From Halomonas sp. (GTDB taxonomy: Bacteria > Pseudomonadota > Gammaproteobacteria > Pseudomonadales > Halomonadaceae), in assembly GCF_020832045.1 (NCBI RefSeq), contig NZ_JAFIFK010000068.1:1-64000 (forward strand): a stretch of 64,000 bases of DNA, written 5' to 3'. This document shows, one piece after another, positions 1 to 8,951 of this stretch. Position numbers and translations under genes: made by a program. The notes beneath the pieces are model-generated. The model was not told the origin of the DNA, ran no database searches, and saw only the letters and a list, made by a program, of their open reading frames with translations. How positions within the stretch are numbered: the first letter of the stretch is position 1; the number at the start of each line of letters is the position of its first letter.

Positions 1-95
1 AAAAATCTGGGTTGTTGGGCGGGGGGTGGTGTTTGTGGATGCCGCGCTAGTGGGGGCGCGATTGTGTGGGGTTAGTAGATAGAAGCGGACCGTTT

Positions 96-126
96 AACGC
101 GGGCGTGCTCGCCGCAGGCCCGCGTT
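96..126 (-). terminator. Hairpin downstream of the ggt-like gene
   Basis: A 9-bp perfect inverted repeat (AACGCGGGC at 96-104, GCCCGCGTT at 118-126) with a 13-nt loop lies just past the stop codon at 128 of the minus-strand gene. There is no strong T-run, so termination is only likely. Bases 1-95 show no gene I can support. Confidence 0.4.
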
Positions 127-127
127 C

Positions 128-1735
128 TTACCAGGGCAGGACGGCGCTGTCGGTACGCGGCTCGGTGCCGCCGCACAGGGTGCCGCTCGCAGGATCGCGC
201 AATATGATCTGGCCGCGTCCGAAGGGCAGTGAATCGACGGCCTTGACGATACGGTGGCCACGTCGCGCCAGCGCCTGGGCCAGATGATCGGGAAAGTGCG
301 GTTCTACCTGAACGGTGGTGTCGTGAGTCCACATCCAGCGCGGCAAGTCCAGCGCCGCCTGGGGGTTGAGCCGGTCATCGAGCATGGCAGTCACCACCTG
401 TACGTGGCCCTGGGGTTGCATGAAACCGCCCATCACGCCAAACGGCCCCACGGGTTCACCGTGACGTGTAATGAAGCCGGGAATGATGGTGTGGTAGGGG
501 CGCTTGCCTGGAGCCAGGGCGTTGACATGGTCGGCTGCCAGCGAGAACGAGCGCCCTCTGTTTTGCAGGCTGATTCCCGAGCCCGGCACCACCATGCCGG
601 AGCCGAAGCCCTCGTAGTTGCTCTGGATGAACGACACCATGTTGCCGTCACTGTCCGCGGCGGCAAGGTAGACGGTGCCACCCTTATGGGGGTTGCCGTG
701 GGTCGGCTTCAGGGCGTCGCGATTGATGAGGCCGGCGCGGGCTCGCAGATACCCGTTGTCCAGCAGCTCTTCTGGGCCGGTTTCCATGGCGCTGCGCTCG
801 CTGATGTGATGCAGGCCATCGGCATAGGCCAGTTTGGTGGCTTCGATGCGTTGGTGGAGGAGCTCGACCGGGTCGCGCGGAGGCGCGCCGAGGGTCTCGA
901 GCATGCCCAGCGCCTGCAGCGCGATCAGCCCGCTGCCGTTGGGCGGAATTTCCCAGATCTCATGGTCGCGGTAGCCCACGCTGACCGGCTCGACCCACTC
1001 AGGCCTATAGGCGGCAAGATCGCTTGAGCGCAGGAAGCCCCCGTGGCGTTGTATGAAAGTATCGATATTCTCGGCAAGCTCGCCGCGATAGAAGGCGTCG
1101 GCCCGGCTCTCGGCAATAGCGCTCAGGGTGGCGGCCATGGCAGCGGAGCGCCAGACCTCTCCTGGCCTTGGCGCTCGTCCCTGGGGAGCGAAATGCTCTA
1201 GCCAAGGGGTGAAGGCTTCACCCTGGCAGGCGCTGAAGCGCTGCCAGGCCTGATGCCAGGCCAACCCGGCGACCGGCGATACCGCATAGCCCTGCTCGGC
1301 GTAGGCGATGGCCGGCGCCATCAGGGTAGTGAAGGGCAATCTTCCGAAACGCTCTGATAGTGCCGCCCAGGCGGCAGGTGCTCCGGGCACGGTGACCGGT
1401 AACGGCCCCAACTGCGGCATTTCATCGTGCCCCATGCCGATTACCGCTTCGCGGGAGATCGATTGCGGCGAGGGGCCGCTGGCGTTGAGCCCGTGAAGGC
1501 GTTTTTCGCTCCATACCAGGGCGAAGGCATCGCCGCCGATACCGTTGGCGGTGGGCTCGACCACCGTGAGTGCGGCGGCCATGGCAATGGCGGCATCTAT
1601 GGCGTTGCCGCCCTGCTTGAGGATCTCCATACCGGCTTGAGCTGCCATGGGCTGGGAAGTGGCCACCATGCCGCGGTGGCCGTAGGTTGCCATGCGGCGT
1701 GAGGCAGAGGGGTAATAATGAGGGTCGAAAGTCAT
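128..1735 (-). CDS. Gamma-glutamyltransferase family protein (YwrD-like)
   Basis: 535 aa, Ntn-hydrolase family enzyme that cleaves or transfers gamma-glutamyl groups, for example from glutathione. The N-terminal block GGNAIDAAIAMAAALTVVEP is typical of the family. The autoprocessing and catalytic threonine is probably Thr354 in KGGTVYLAAADSDGN. The C-terminus has the GxMGGFMQPQGHVQV segment. No signal peptide is visible, unlike periplasmic Ggt, so a cytoplasmic YwrD-type enzyme is more likely. It lies 19 bp after the YigZ gene and may be cotranscribed with it. The family is clear, the exact substrate is not. Confidence 0.88.
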   Translation of the reverse strand: MTFDPHYYPSASRRMATYGHRGMVATSQPMAAQAGMEILKQGGNAIDAAIAMAAALTVVEPTANGIGGDAFALVWSEKRLHGLNASGPSPQSISREAVIGMGHDEMPQLGPLPVTVPGAPAAWAALSERFGRLPFTTLMAPAIAYAEQGYAVSPVAGLAWHQAWQRFSACQGEAFTPWLEHFAPQGRAPRPGEVWRSAAMAATLSAIAESRADAFYRGELAENIDTFIQRHGGFLRSSDLAAYRPEWVEPVSVGYRDHEIWEIPPNGSGLIALQALGMLETLGAPPRDPVELLHQRIEATKLAYADGLHHISERSAMETGPEELLDNGYLRARAGLINRDALKPTHGNPHKGGTVYLAAADSDGNMVSFIQSNYEGFGSGMVVPGSGISLQNRGRSFSLAADHVNALAPGKRPYHTIIPGFITRHGEPVGPFGVMGGFMQPQGHVQVVTAMLDDRLNPQAALDLPRWMWTHDTTVQVEPHFPDHLAQALARRGHRIVKAVDSLPFGRGQIILRDPASGTLCGGTEPRTDSAVLPW

Positions 1736-1754
1736 GGAAGCCTCGTGAACTTCT

Positions 1755-2375
1755 TCATGGAGTGTCGAGCAGCACCAGGCGGCCGCGAAGCCGGGACTCC
1801 AATGCCGTCAGGTCCACGTCGACATCGCGCGGCCAGCCCACGCTGAGTCTTACTCCTTCACTGTCGTATTCGGCGGCATCGACCGGTACGCCATGCTGCT
1901 CAAACCAGGCGCGGGCTTCGGCTTCGCCGGCAAAATCGACCTTGAGCATCAGCATGGTGCGCTCGACTACCTCCCTGCGTGGTAGCGTATCGAGCCCCCG
2001 GGCCACCGCTTGGCAGTAGGCACGGGCCAGGCCACCGGTACCGAGCTTGGTGCCGCCGAAGTAGCGGGTCACCACGCAGCCTACCTGGCCCAGTCCGGCG
2101 CCTTCCAGCGCCTGAAACATGGGACGACCGGCCGTACCGCCGGGTTCGCCGTCGTCGGAGAAGCCAATGGCGTTTTGCTCGCCGGGTGGGCCGGCAATGT
2201 AAGCGCTGCAGTGATGGCTGGCATTAGGATGGACGCGCCGTGCTTCGGCCAGCAGGGCATCGAAAGCGGCAATGTCGGGCACATGGCAGAGCCAGGCGAT
2301 GAAGCGGCTCTTCTCCACCTCAATGGTGGTTTCATGCCGGGTGCCCGGAGCCAAAGCAGGTACCGGGTAGCGCAT
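1755..2375 (-). CDS. yigZ: YigZ/IMPACT family protein
   Basis: 206 aa from the ATG at 2375. The N-terminal domain carries the UPF0029 signature (EVEKSRFIAWLCHV, then HHCSAYIAGPPG, ..FSDDGEPGGTAGRPM and VTRYFGGTKLGTGGL). A C-terminal DUF1949-type domain follows. The family is related to the eukaryotic translation regulator IMPACT; its bacterial role is not settled. The start overlaps the stop of the LexA-like gene by one base (TGATG), which predicts translational coupling. The reading frame runs open for 84 codons further upstream, but that part lies over the LexA-like gene and is not protein-like. Confidence 0.9.
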   Translation of the reverse strand: MRYPVPALAPGTRHETTIEVEKSRFIAWLCHVPDIAAFDALLAEARRVHPNASHHCSAYIAGPPGEQNAIGFSDDGEPGGTAGRPMFQALEGAGLGQVGCVVTRYFGGTKLGTGGLARAYCQAVARGLDTLPRREVVERTMLMLKVDFAGEAEARAWFEQHGVPVDAAEYDSEGVRLSVGWPRDVDVDLTALESRLRGRLVLLDTP

Positions 2376-2860
2376 CAGTGGGTCAGCTCGGTGCCGCCCT
2401 GCTGACGCACCACGCCCATCACCATGCCCAGCACCTGGATGTCGCTGTTTTTCAGGTAAATCGGCGCCATGTTCTCGTTGGCCGGCTGCAGGCGTACGCC
2501 GTTCTTCTCGATATAGAGCTTCTTCAGCGTCACTTCCTGCTGGTTGATCAACACCACGGCGGTTTCGCCGTTCTCGGCGCTCTCCTGGCGCTCGATGATG
2601 ATCACGTCGCCATCGAAGATGTTGCAATCGATCATCGAATCGCCGCGCACGCGCAGGGCATAGGTGTTACGGCGCACCATGCAGGCGGGCGCGTGAATGG
2701 CCCCGCCGCTGGGGCAGGCTTCGATGGGCAGGCCTGCCGAGACGTTTCCCAGCAGAGGCACCTCGACGAGGTTGGCCGCATCGACGCTCTCCCAGGAGGC
2801 TTCAATGGGCAGATTGGGACGACGGTACAGGTAGTGCATGGAAGGTGTTGGCATTGGCAT
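2375..2860 (-). CDS. LexA/UmuD-like S24 autoprotease without DNA-binding domain
   Basis: 161 aa. The C-terminal S24 fold is clear: the nucleophile serine lies in ALRVRGDSMID and the general-base lysine in EVTLKKLYI. An Ala-Gly cleavage site is present in GNVSAGLP, Ala42-Gly43. Only about 40 residues precede that site, so the winged-helix DNA-binding domain of LexA is absent and the layout is that of UmuD. LexA-type proteins cut themselves when RecA filaments form on damaged DNA. No umuC follows; the next genes are yigZ and the ggt-like gene. The start is supported by an AGGGGGG ribosome site and a perfect SOS box 20 bp upstream. It could be an UmuD homologue or a truncated LexA paralogue. Confidence 0.85.
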   Translation of the reverse strand: MPMPTPSMHYLYRRPNLPIEASWESVDAANLVEVPLLGNVSAGLPIEACPSGGAIHAPACMVRRNTYALRVRGDSMIDCNIFDGDVIIIERQESAENGETAVVLINQQEVTLKKLYIEKNGVRLQPANENMAPIYLKNSDIQVLGMVMGVVRQQGGTELTH

Positions 2861-2879
2861 TTCCCCCCTCTTTGCGACC

Positions 2880-2895
2880 CTGTTGAAATGTACAG
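2880..2895 (-). promoter_or_regulatory. LexA (SOS) box
   Basis: CTGTTGAAATGTACAG matches the gammaproteobacterial SOS consensus CTGT-N8-ACAG exactly. It sits between the predicted -10 element and the start codon of the LexA/UmuD-like gene, the classic position for repression by LexA. Confidence 0.85.
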
Positions 2896-2904
2896 GTACT
2901 TGGC

Positions 2905-2932
2905 ATCATATCAGGCGTCGCGTGACTGGCAA
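2905..2932 (-). promoter_or_regulatory. Sigma-70 promoter of the LexA/UmuD-like gene
   Basis: On the minus strand TTGCCA (2932-2927) and TATGAT (2910-2905) are separated by 16 bp. Transcription would start close to or inside the SOS box at 2880-2895. Confidence 0.6.
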
Positions 2933-3058
2933 GTTCCATGCGCATGAAGCTGCCTTGACCTGGGGCAAGGGTGGCGCCGTGACGCACCTGGATCGGTAGC
3001 AGCTAAAAGCCATTCAGTGTAGCATTTCTTACGAATTTACCATTCCTGGAGAGTGCCG

Positions 3059-3703
3059 TTGAGCCTGCGTCTACAAGCGCAAAGCCTGGCCTGCGAACGT
3101 GACGACCGCTGGCTGTTCCGGGATCTGGACCTGGATATCCGAGCGGGCGAAATCGTGCGCGTCGAGGGGCCGAACGGCAGTGGCAAGACCACGTTGCTGA
3201 AGATTCTCTCCGGACAATTGGCCGACTATGAAGGCGAGCTGTTCTGGGATGAGCTGCCCATGCGTGAGTCCCGTGAATCCTTTCTATCGAATCTGCTCTA
3301 TTTGGGCCATGCGCCCGGGGTCAAGGCTGCGTTGACGCCGCTGGAGAACTTGGCCTGGTACCAGGCCCTGGCAGGGCACGAGCTGAGCGAGGAAGCGCGT
3401 CTGGAGGCGCTTGAGGAGGTCGGCCTGGCCGGCTTCGAGGACGTGCCGGCCGGCCAGCTCTCCGCCGGACAGCAGCGCCGCGTGGCCCTTGCTCGCCTGA
3501 TCCTCACGCCGCGTCCGCTGTGGGTGCTCGATGAGCCTTTCACCGCCATCGACCGCGACGGTGTGGCAGCACTCGAGCAACGTCTGGTAGCGCACGCCCG
3601 CCGTGGCGGCTGCGTGCTGGTGACTACCCACCATGAGCTGACGCCCTGCGCCGAGCTACGCCGTATCCGCCTGGGCGGGGGAGGGGCCGATGAATTTATC
3701 TGA
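3059..3703 (+). CDS. ccmA: Heme exporter ATPase CcmA
   Basis: 214 aa, the ATP-binding subunit of the CcmABC(D) complex that releases holo-CcmE during cytochrome c maturation. Walker A is [14 protein letters not shown], the signature is LSAGQQRRVALARL, and Walker B is LWVLDEPFTAID. I prefer the TTG at 3059 because GGAGAG ends 5 bp before it; the in-frame GTG at 3053 overlaps that ribosome site. It is the first gene of a tightly packed ccmABCDEFGHI operon and overlaps ccmB by 14 bp. Confidence 0.95.
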   Translation: MSLRLQAQSLACERDDRWLFRDLDLDIRAGEIVRVEGPNGSGKTTLLKILSGQLADYEGELFWDELPMRESRESFLSNLLYLGHAPGVKAALTPLENLAWYQALAGHELSEEARLEALEEVGLAGFEDVPAGQLSAGQQRRVALARLILTPRPLWVLDEPFTAIDRDGVAALEQRLVAHARRGGCVLVTTHHELTPCAELRRIRLGGGGADEFI

Positions 3704-4427
3704 AAGCTCCCTGACCAAGCGGGTCGAGATGGTTCGCGAGGAACCTCGCAGCGGGCTCGCTGTCGCAGTGTGGGCAACGTTGAAGCGGGATCTGGTACTG
3801 CTGCTGCGGCGGCGTAGCGAAGTGCTCAATCCATTGGTTTTCTTCGCCCTTGTGATCACCCTGTTCCCGATCGGGATTTCCCCCGATCCGGCGTTGCTGG
3901 CCGCCATCGCGCCAGGCCTGCTGTGGGTGGCGGCGCTGCTGGCAGCCCTGTTGTCTCTCGATAGCCTGTTCCGAGCCGATTACGACGACGGCTCGCTCGA
4001 ACAACTTTTGCTGACACCGCACCCGCTGGCCCTGCTGGCCCTGGCGAAGGTGGCCGTGCACTGGTTGCTTACCGGTTTGCCCCTGGCGCTGATGGCGCCG
4101 GTACTCGGGGTCATGCTGGCACTGCCTGCGGGCAGTTATGCGGTACTGGCCATTTCGCTGGCGCTGGGAAGCGCCAGTCTCAGCCTGATTGGTGCCATCG
4201 GAGCGGCGCTGACGGTGGGGCTCTCCCGCGGTGGCGTACTGCTGTCGCTGCTGGTGCTGCCTCTTTACATCCCGGTGCTTATCTTCGGTGCCGGGGCCGT
4301 CCAGGCAGCCATCTTCGGTGATGGTGTTCTGGCGCATCTGGCGATTCTCGGCGCGCTGCTGGCGCTGGCCTTGAGTCTTGCGCCGCTGGCAATCGCGGCG
4401 TCGCTGCGCATCAGTATCAACGGTTGA
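3690..4427 (+). CDS. ccmB: Heme exporter membrane protein CcmB
   Basis: 245 aa, a polytopic inner-membrane partner of CcmA with about six hydrophobic helices. It opens with a typical CcmB segment (WATLKRDLVLLLRRRSEVLN, then PLVFFALVITLFPIGISPD). It is about 25 residues longer than the E. coli protein, so an internal start (ATG at 3729) is possible. It lies between ccmA and ccmC. Confidence 0.94.
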   Translation: MNLSESSLTKRVEMVREEPRSGLAVAVWATLKRDLVLLLRRRSEVLNPLVFFALVITLFPIGISPDPALLAAIAPGLLWVAALLAALLSLDSLFRADYDDGSLEQLLLTPHPLALLALAKVAVHWLLTGLPLALMAPVLGVMLALPAGSYAVLAISLALGSASLSLIGAIGAALTVGLSRGGVLLSLLVLPLYIPVLIFGAGAVQAAIFGDGVLAHLAILGALLALALSLAPLAIAASLRISING

Positions 4428-4441
4428 GAGGTTGACGAGCC

Positions 4442-5182
4442 ATGTGGGCCTTCATAAACAAATTGCGTTCCCCCAAGTGGTTCTACGCCATCAGCGCCCG
4501 GCTGCAGCCGTGGTTCTGGGCCGCGGCGCTGATCCTCATCGGCACCGGTACGATCTGGGGGCTGGCCTACGCTCCCGCCGATTACCAGCAGGGCAACAGC
4601 TTCCGCATCATCTACGTGCACGTGCCGGCCGCCTTCCTGGCCCAGTCGATTTTCGTCTCCATGGCGATGACGGGGCTGGTGTTCATGGTCTGGAAGATCA
4701 AGATCGCCGACATGGCAGCCACCGTGATGGCCCCGCTGGGCGCCGCAATGACGTTCGTTGCGCTGTTCTCCGGGGCGGTATGGGGAGTGCCGACCTGGGG
4801 CACCTGGTGGATGTGGGATGCCCGCCTCACCTCGATGCTGATCCTGCTGTTCCTCTACCTTGGCGTCATCGCCCTGCGCGGTGCCTTCTCCAGCCGCGAT
4901 AGCGCCTCGCGCGCCGCCTCGGTGCTGGCCATGGTGGGTGTCATCAACATTCCCATCATCAAGTACTCGGTGGACTGGTGGTACACCCTGCACCAGCCGG
5001 CCACCTTCACCATCACCGGGCGTGCCGCCATGCCGATGGAGATGTGGCTGCCGCTGTTGATCATGGTGCTGGGTTTCTACAGCTTCTTCATCGCCCTGGT
5101 GCTGACCCGCACGCGCAGCGAGATTCTGCGCCGTGAATCCAACAAGCACTGGGTGCGTGAGCTGGCCGAGGAGGTGAACTGA
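4442..5182 (+). CDS. ccmC: Heme transporter CcmC
   Basis: 246 aa, six-helix inner-membrane protein that loads heme onto CcmE. The periplasmic tryptophan-rich heme motif [13 protein letters not shown] lies near residue 119, with conserved histidines in the flanking loops ([15 protein letters not shown]). The stop and the ccmD start overlap as TGATG. Confidence 0.96.
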   Translation: MWAFINKLRSPKWFYAISARLQPWFWAAALILIGTGTIWGLAYAPADYQQGNSFRIIYVHVPAAFLAQSIFVSMAMTGLVFMVWKIKIADMAATVMAPLGAAMTFVALFSGAVWGVPTWGTWWMWDARLTSMLILLFLYLGVIALRGAFSSRDSASRAASVLAMVGVINIPIIKYSVDWWYTLHQPATFTITGRAAMPMEMWLPLLIMVLGFYSFFIALVLTRTRSEILRRESNKHWVRELAEEVN

Positions 5183-5421
5183 TGGCTTTCGACACCTTTC
5201 AGGAGCTGCTCGCCATGGGCGGACATGCGCCCTACGTGTGGTCGGCCTGGGGGCTGACCCTGGCCCTGCTGCTGGGCATCGTCTTTCATGCTCGCGCCGA
5301 GCGCCGTCAGCTGTTGCGTCAGCTGCAGCGCCGGGTTCGCCGCGAAGCGCGCCAGGGCGGACGCTCTGCCGCGCCACAACCGATTCAAACTAGCAAGGGT
5401 GGGTGCACCAATGACGCCTAA
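5182..5421 (+). CDS. ccmD: Heme exporter subunit CcmD
   Basis: 79 aa single-pass membrane protein that helps release holo-CcmE from CcmABC. It has the usual CcmD layout: a short N-terminus (FQELLAMGGHAPYVWSAWGL), one helix (TLALLLGIVFHA) and a basic tail (RAERRQLLRQLQRRVRRE). It overlaps ccmE by 11 bp. Confidence 0.9.
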   Translation: MAFDTFQELLAMGGHAPYVWSAWGLTLALLLGIVFHARAERRQLLRQLQRRVRREARQGGRSAAPQPIQTSKGGCTNDA

Positions 5422-5923
5422 ACGTAAGCAAAAGCTGTTCATGTTCCTCGGCCTAGTGTCACTCGCGGCGATTGCCGTGGGGCTGACGCTTTACGCGCTG
5501 CGGGCCAATATCAACCTGTTCTTCAGTCCGATTCAGATCGCCGCCGGCGACGCGCCTTACGAACGTCAGATCCGCGCCGGCGGCATGGTCAGGGAGGGTA
5601 GTGTGCATCGCAACCCGGATAGCCTCGACGTCGAATTTACCGTCACCGACTATGTCGAGGACGTACGCGTCCACTACAGTGGTATCCTGCCCGACCTGTT
5701 CCGTGAGGGGCAGGGAGTGGTGGTGGTGGGTCAGCTTCAGCAGGGCGGCTATATCAAGGCCGATCAGGTGCTGGCGCGTCACGACGAAAACTACATGCCG
5801 CCCGAGGTAGCCGATGCGCTCGAGGCGGCCGGCTATTCACCCGCCGACTTCCAAGCCAAGGCTGCCAAGGTGGCCAAGCGCATCGAAGAGGGCGAGGCGC
5901 AAGAAGGCGCGAGCCAGTACTGA
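5411..5923 (+). CDS. ccmE: Heme chaperone CcmE
   Basis: 170 aa from the ATG at 5411; longer upstream reading is overlap with ccmD. An N-terminal anchor (residues 9-30) precedes an OB-fold domain. The covalent heme-binding histidine is His124 in VLARHDENYMPPEV, matching His130 of the E. coli protein. A charged C-terminal tail follows. It receives heme from CcmC and passes it to CcmF. Confidence 0.97.
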   Translation: MTPKRKQKLFMFLGLVSLAAIAVGLTLYALRANINLFFSPIQIAAGDAPYERQIRAGGMVREGSVHRNPDSLDVEFTVTDYVEDVRVHYSGILPDLFREGQGVVVVGQLQQGGYIKADQVLARHDENYMPPEVADALEAAGYSPADFQAKAAKVAKRIEEGEAQEGASQY

Positions 5924-5935
5924 GCCGGAGTTTCC

Positions 5936-7960
5936 ATGCAGATTGAGATGATCCCTGAAATCGGCCACTTCGCCCTCGTGATTGCACTGCTGTTCGCTGT
6001 GGTGCAGTCGGTGGTGCCGCTGGCCGGTGCCACCCTGCGGCGACCGCTGTGGATGGCCTATGCCCGACCCATGGCGGCCGGGCAGTTCCTGTTCGTTGCC
6101 ATCGCCTACGCGGCGCTGACGACCAGCTATATGCTGGACGACTTCAGCGTGGTCAACGTGGCCAACAACTCCAACTCCATGCTGCCCTGGTACTACAAGT
6201 TCAGCGCCGTATGGGGCAACCATGAAGGCTCGGTGCTGCTCTGGAGCCTGATGCTGGCCGGCTGGGGTTACTTTGCCGTGCGCTACTCCCGTGAGCTGCC
6301 GCGGGACATGGTGTCCCGAGTCATCAGCGTGCTGGGTATGGTCTGCGTCGGCTTCCTGCTGTTCATCCTGGTGACTTCCAATCCGTTCGAGCGCCTGCTG
6401 CCGCAGATGCCTCAGGACGGCGCCGACCTCAACCCGCTGCTGCAGGACATCGGCCTGATTCTGCACCCGCCGATGCTCTACATGGGCTACGTCGGGTTTT
6501 CGGTGGTGTTCGCTTTTGCCATCGCTGCGCTAATTGGTGGTCGCCTGGATGCCGCCTGGGCGCGCTGGGCGCGCCCCTGGACCAATCTGGCCTGGGCTTT
6601 CCTCACCGTCGGCATCGCGCTGGGCAGCTGGTGGGCTTATTACGAATTGGGCTGGGGCGGTTGGTGGTTCTGGGATCCGGTCGAGAACGCCTCGCTGCTG
6701 CCCTGGCTGACCGGAACCGCGCTGATGCACTCTTTGGCGGTGACCGAAAAACGCGGCTCCTTCAAGAGCTGGACCCTGCTGCTGGCGATTACCACCTTCT
6801 CGCTGTCGCTGCTGGGCACCTTCCTGGTCCGCTCCGGTGTCCTGACCTCGGTGCACGCTTTCGCCAACGACCCCTCACGCGGCTTCTTCATCCTGATGCT
6901 GCTGGGTATCACCGTTGGCCTGTCGCTGTTGATCTTCGCCCTGCGTGCTCCTCGCGTCAGCCATAAGGTTAGCTTCGGCTGGCTGTCTCGCGACGCGCTG
7001 TTGATGATCAACAACATCATGCTGGTGATCATCACTGTCACCGTGCTGATGGGCACCATCTATCCGCTGCTGCTGGATGCGCTCGACCTCGGCAAGATCA
7101 GCGTGGGCCCTCCCTACTTCAACGCCCTGTTCGTGCCGCTGACGCTGATAATGTGCATTTTCATGGGCATGGGGCCGGTGGCGCGCTGGAAAGACACCAG
7201 CAGCAAGCTGCTGATACAGCGCCTGTGGATTGCCGCTGCCGTGGCCTTGGTGCTGGGCATGGTATTGCCGCTGATCTTTGCCGAGCGCTGGAGCGCGCCG
7301 GTGGCGATCGGTCTGATCGCTGCGCTGTGGATCGTGCTGCCAATGTTCCGCGACCTGTTCGACAAGACGCGTCACGCCAGCTCGTTTGGCGCCGGGCTCA
7401 AGAAGCTCTCGTTGGCCTACTGGGGCATGCAGCTCGGTCATCTGGGCGTGGCGGTGACTATCGTCGGCGTGGCGATCGTGTCGAACTACAACATCGAGCG
7501 TAACGTGCGCATGGGCGTCGGCGACAGCGTCAGCGTGGCGGGTTATACCTTCACCATGACCGAGCTGGCCAGTCGTCGCGGCCCGAACTTCCTGGCCGAT
7601 CGGGCAGTGATTGAAGTACAGCGCGACGGTAGCCGTCGCACCTTCACCATGAATCCTGAAAAGCGACTCTATCTCGCCCGCGGCATGCCGATGACCCAGG
7701 TGGCCCTGCGCCCAGGATTCTTCCGCGACCTCTACGTGGCCATGGGCGAAGATCTCGGTGACAACAGCTGGGCCATGCGGGTGCAGTACAAGCCCTTCGT
7801 GCGCTGGCTGTGGCTGGGGGGGCTGTTGATGGCCGCCGGCGGTGTCCTGGCCGTGGCCGACAAGCGCTACCGGCGCCTGGCCACCGCCCAGGACCCGGAG
7901 GATGCCGCCGCCACCCGCGGCGCCAAGGCGGAAGACGATCGGCAGGGGGCGACCGCATGA
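5936..7960 (+). CDS. ccmF: Cytochrome c heme lyase subunit CcmF
   Basis: 674 aa polytopic membrane protein of the heme ligation complex. The WWD heme motif GWGGWWFWDPVENASLLPWL lies near residue 240. Length and the many transmembrane helices fit the family. Its stop overlaps the ccmG start as ATGA. Confidence 0.97.
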   Translation: MQIEMIPEIGHFALVIALLFAVVQSVVPLAGATLRRPLWMAYARPMAAGQFLFVAIAYAALTTSYMLDDFSVVNVANNSNSMLPWYYKFSAVWGNHEGSVLLWSLMLAGWGYFAVRYSRELPRDMVSRVISVLGMVCVGFLLFILVTSNPFERLLPQMPQDGADLNPLLQDIGLILHPPMLYMGYVGFSVVFAFAIAALIGGRLDAAWARWARPWTNLAWAFLTVGIALGSWWAYYELGWGGWWFWDPVENASLLPWLTGTALMHSLAVTEKRGSFKSWTLLLAITTFSLSLLGTFLVRSGVLTSVHAFANDPSRGFFILMLLGITVGLSLLIFALRAPRVSHKVSFGWLSRDALLMINNIMLVIITVTVLMGTIYPLLLDALDLGKISVGPPYFNALFVPLTLIMCIFMGMGPVARWKDTSSKLLIQRLWIAAAVALVLGMVLPLIFAERWSAPVAIGLIAALWIVLPMFRDLFDKTRHASSFGAGLKKLSLAYWGMQLGHLGVAVTIVGVAIVSNYNIERNVRMGVGDSVSVAGYTFTMTELASRRGPNFLADRAVIEVQRDGSRRTFTMNPEKRLYLARGMPMTQVALRPGFFRDLYVAMGEDLGDNSWAMRVQYKPFVRWLWLGGLLMAAGGVLAVADKRYRRLATAQDPEDAAATRGAKAEDDRQGATA

Positions 7961-8487
7961 CCCGGCGCTTGCTACTGCTACTGCCGCTGATCGGGTTTCT
8001 GGGACTCTCCCTGTTCCTCTACCAGGGGCTCTCGCTGAATCCGTTTCATCGCGACTCGGCGCTGATGGCACGCGAATTCCCGGCGTTCGACATGGTGACG
8101 CTGGAGGACCCCGAGCGTCGCGTCGATCGCTCGTTGCTGGCCAACGGCGAGGTCACGCTGGTCAACGTATGGGGCGAATGGTGTCCCGAGTGCAAGCGCG
8201 AGATGCCGCAACTGCTCGACCTGGCGGCCCGTGGCATACGCATGGTGGGCATCAGCTACAAGGACACCCGTGAGAAGGGGCTCGGTTTCCTGCAGGACTT
8301 CGGCAACCCCTTCGAGGTGAATATCTTCGATCCCGACGGCGAGCTGGCCTTCGAGCTGGGCGTCTACGGTGCGCCGGAGACCTTCCTGGTCGACCGCGAA
8401 GGCATCATCCGCTATCACCACACCGGCTATATCTCGGCCGGTGACGTTCGTGAACACATCCTGCCGGAGGTGCAGAAATGGCAGTGA
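7957..8487 (+). CDS. ccmG: Periplasmic thioredoxin CcmG/DsbE
   Basis: 176 aa from the ATG at 7957, which shares ATGA with the ccmF stop. An N-terminal membrane anchor (LLLLLPLIGFLGLSLFLYQG) is followed by a thioredoxin fold with the active site WGEWCPECK near residue 75. Further family signs are VPxEF-like REFPAFDM and the cis-proline segment YGAPETFLVD. It keeps apocytochrome CXXCH cysteines reduced. Confidence 0.95.
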   Translation: MTRRLLLLLPLIGFLGLSLFLYQGLSLNPFHRDSALMAREFPAFDMVTLEDPERRVDRSLLANGEVTLVNVWGEWCPECKREMPQLLDLAARGIRMVGISYKDTREKGLGFLQDFGNPFEVNIFDPDGELAFELGVYGAPETFLVDREGIIRYHHTGYISAGDVREHILPEVQKWQ

Positions 8488-8951
8488 TTCGATTGGCCCT
8501 GGTCGGCATCATGTTGATGCTGATGGCGGGCACCCTACAGGCCGGCGCCATCGAGGTGCGGGAGTTCGACGACCCGGTGATGGAGCAGCGCTACCGAAGT
8601 CTGACCGCCTCGCTGCGTTGTCCCACCTGCGAGAACCAGGCCATCAACGACTCCGACGCCCCGGTTTCCGGCGACATGCGCGAGCGCGTATATCAGATGC
8701 TCATGGATGGCCGCGCCGATATGGAGATCCGTGACCACATGGTCGATCGGTTCGGCAACTATGTGCTCTACAACCCGCGTCTCGAAGGTCGTACCTTCCT
8801 GCTCTGGGGGCTGCCGGCGGGGCTGGTACTGGCCGGCGGCATCCTGGTCGCGCTGGTAGTCCGTGCGCGGCGCAACGCCTCGGCGCGTGAGCTGAGTGCC
8901 GAAGAGCGTGCGCGTCTCGACGCCTTGATCAACCGCGGGAGAACAGAATGA
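8478..8951 (+). CDS. ccmH: Cytochrome c maturation protein CcmH (CcmL-type)
   Basis: 157 aa with a signal peptide, the redox motif LRCPTCENQAI near residue 47 and a C-terminal transmembrane helix. This corresponds to the N-terminal half of E. coli CcmH; the TPR half is the separate ccmI downstream. It overlaps ccmG by 10 bp and ccmI by 4 bp. Confidence 0.95.
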   Translation: MAVIRLALVGIMLMLMAGTLQAGAIEVREFDDPVMEQRYRSLTASLRCPTCENQAINDSDAPVSGDMRERVYQMLMDGRADMEIRDHMVDRFGNYVLYNPRLEGRTFLLWGLPAGLVLAGGILVALVVRARRNASARELSAEERARLDALINRGRTE

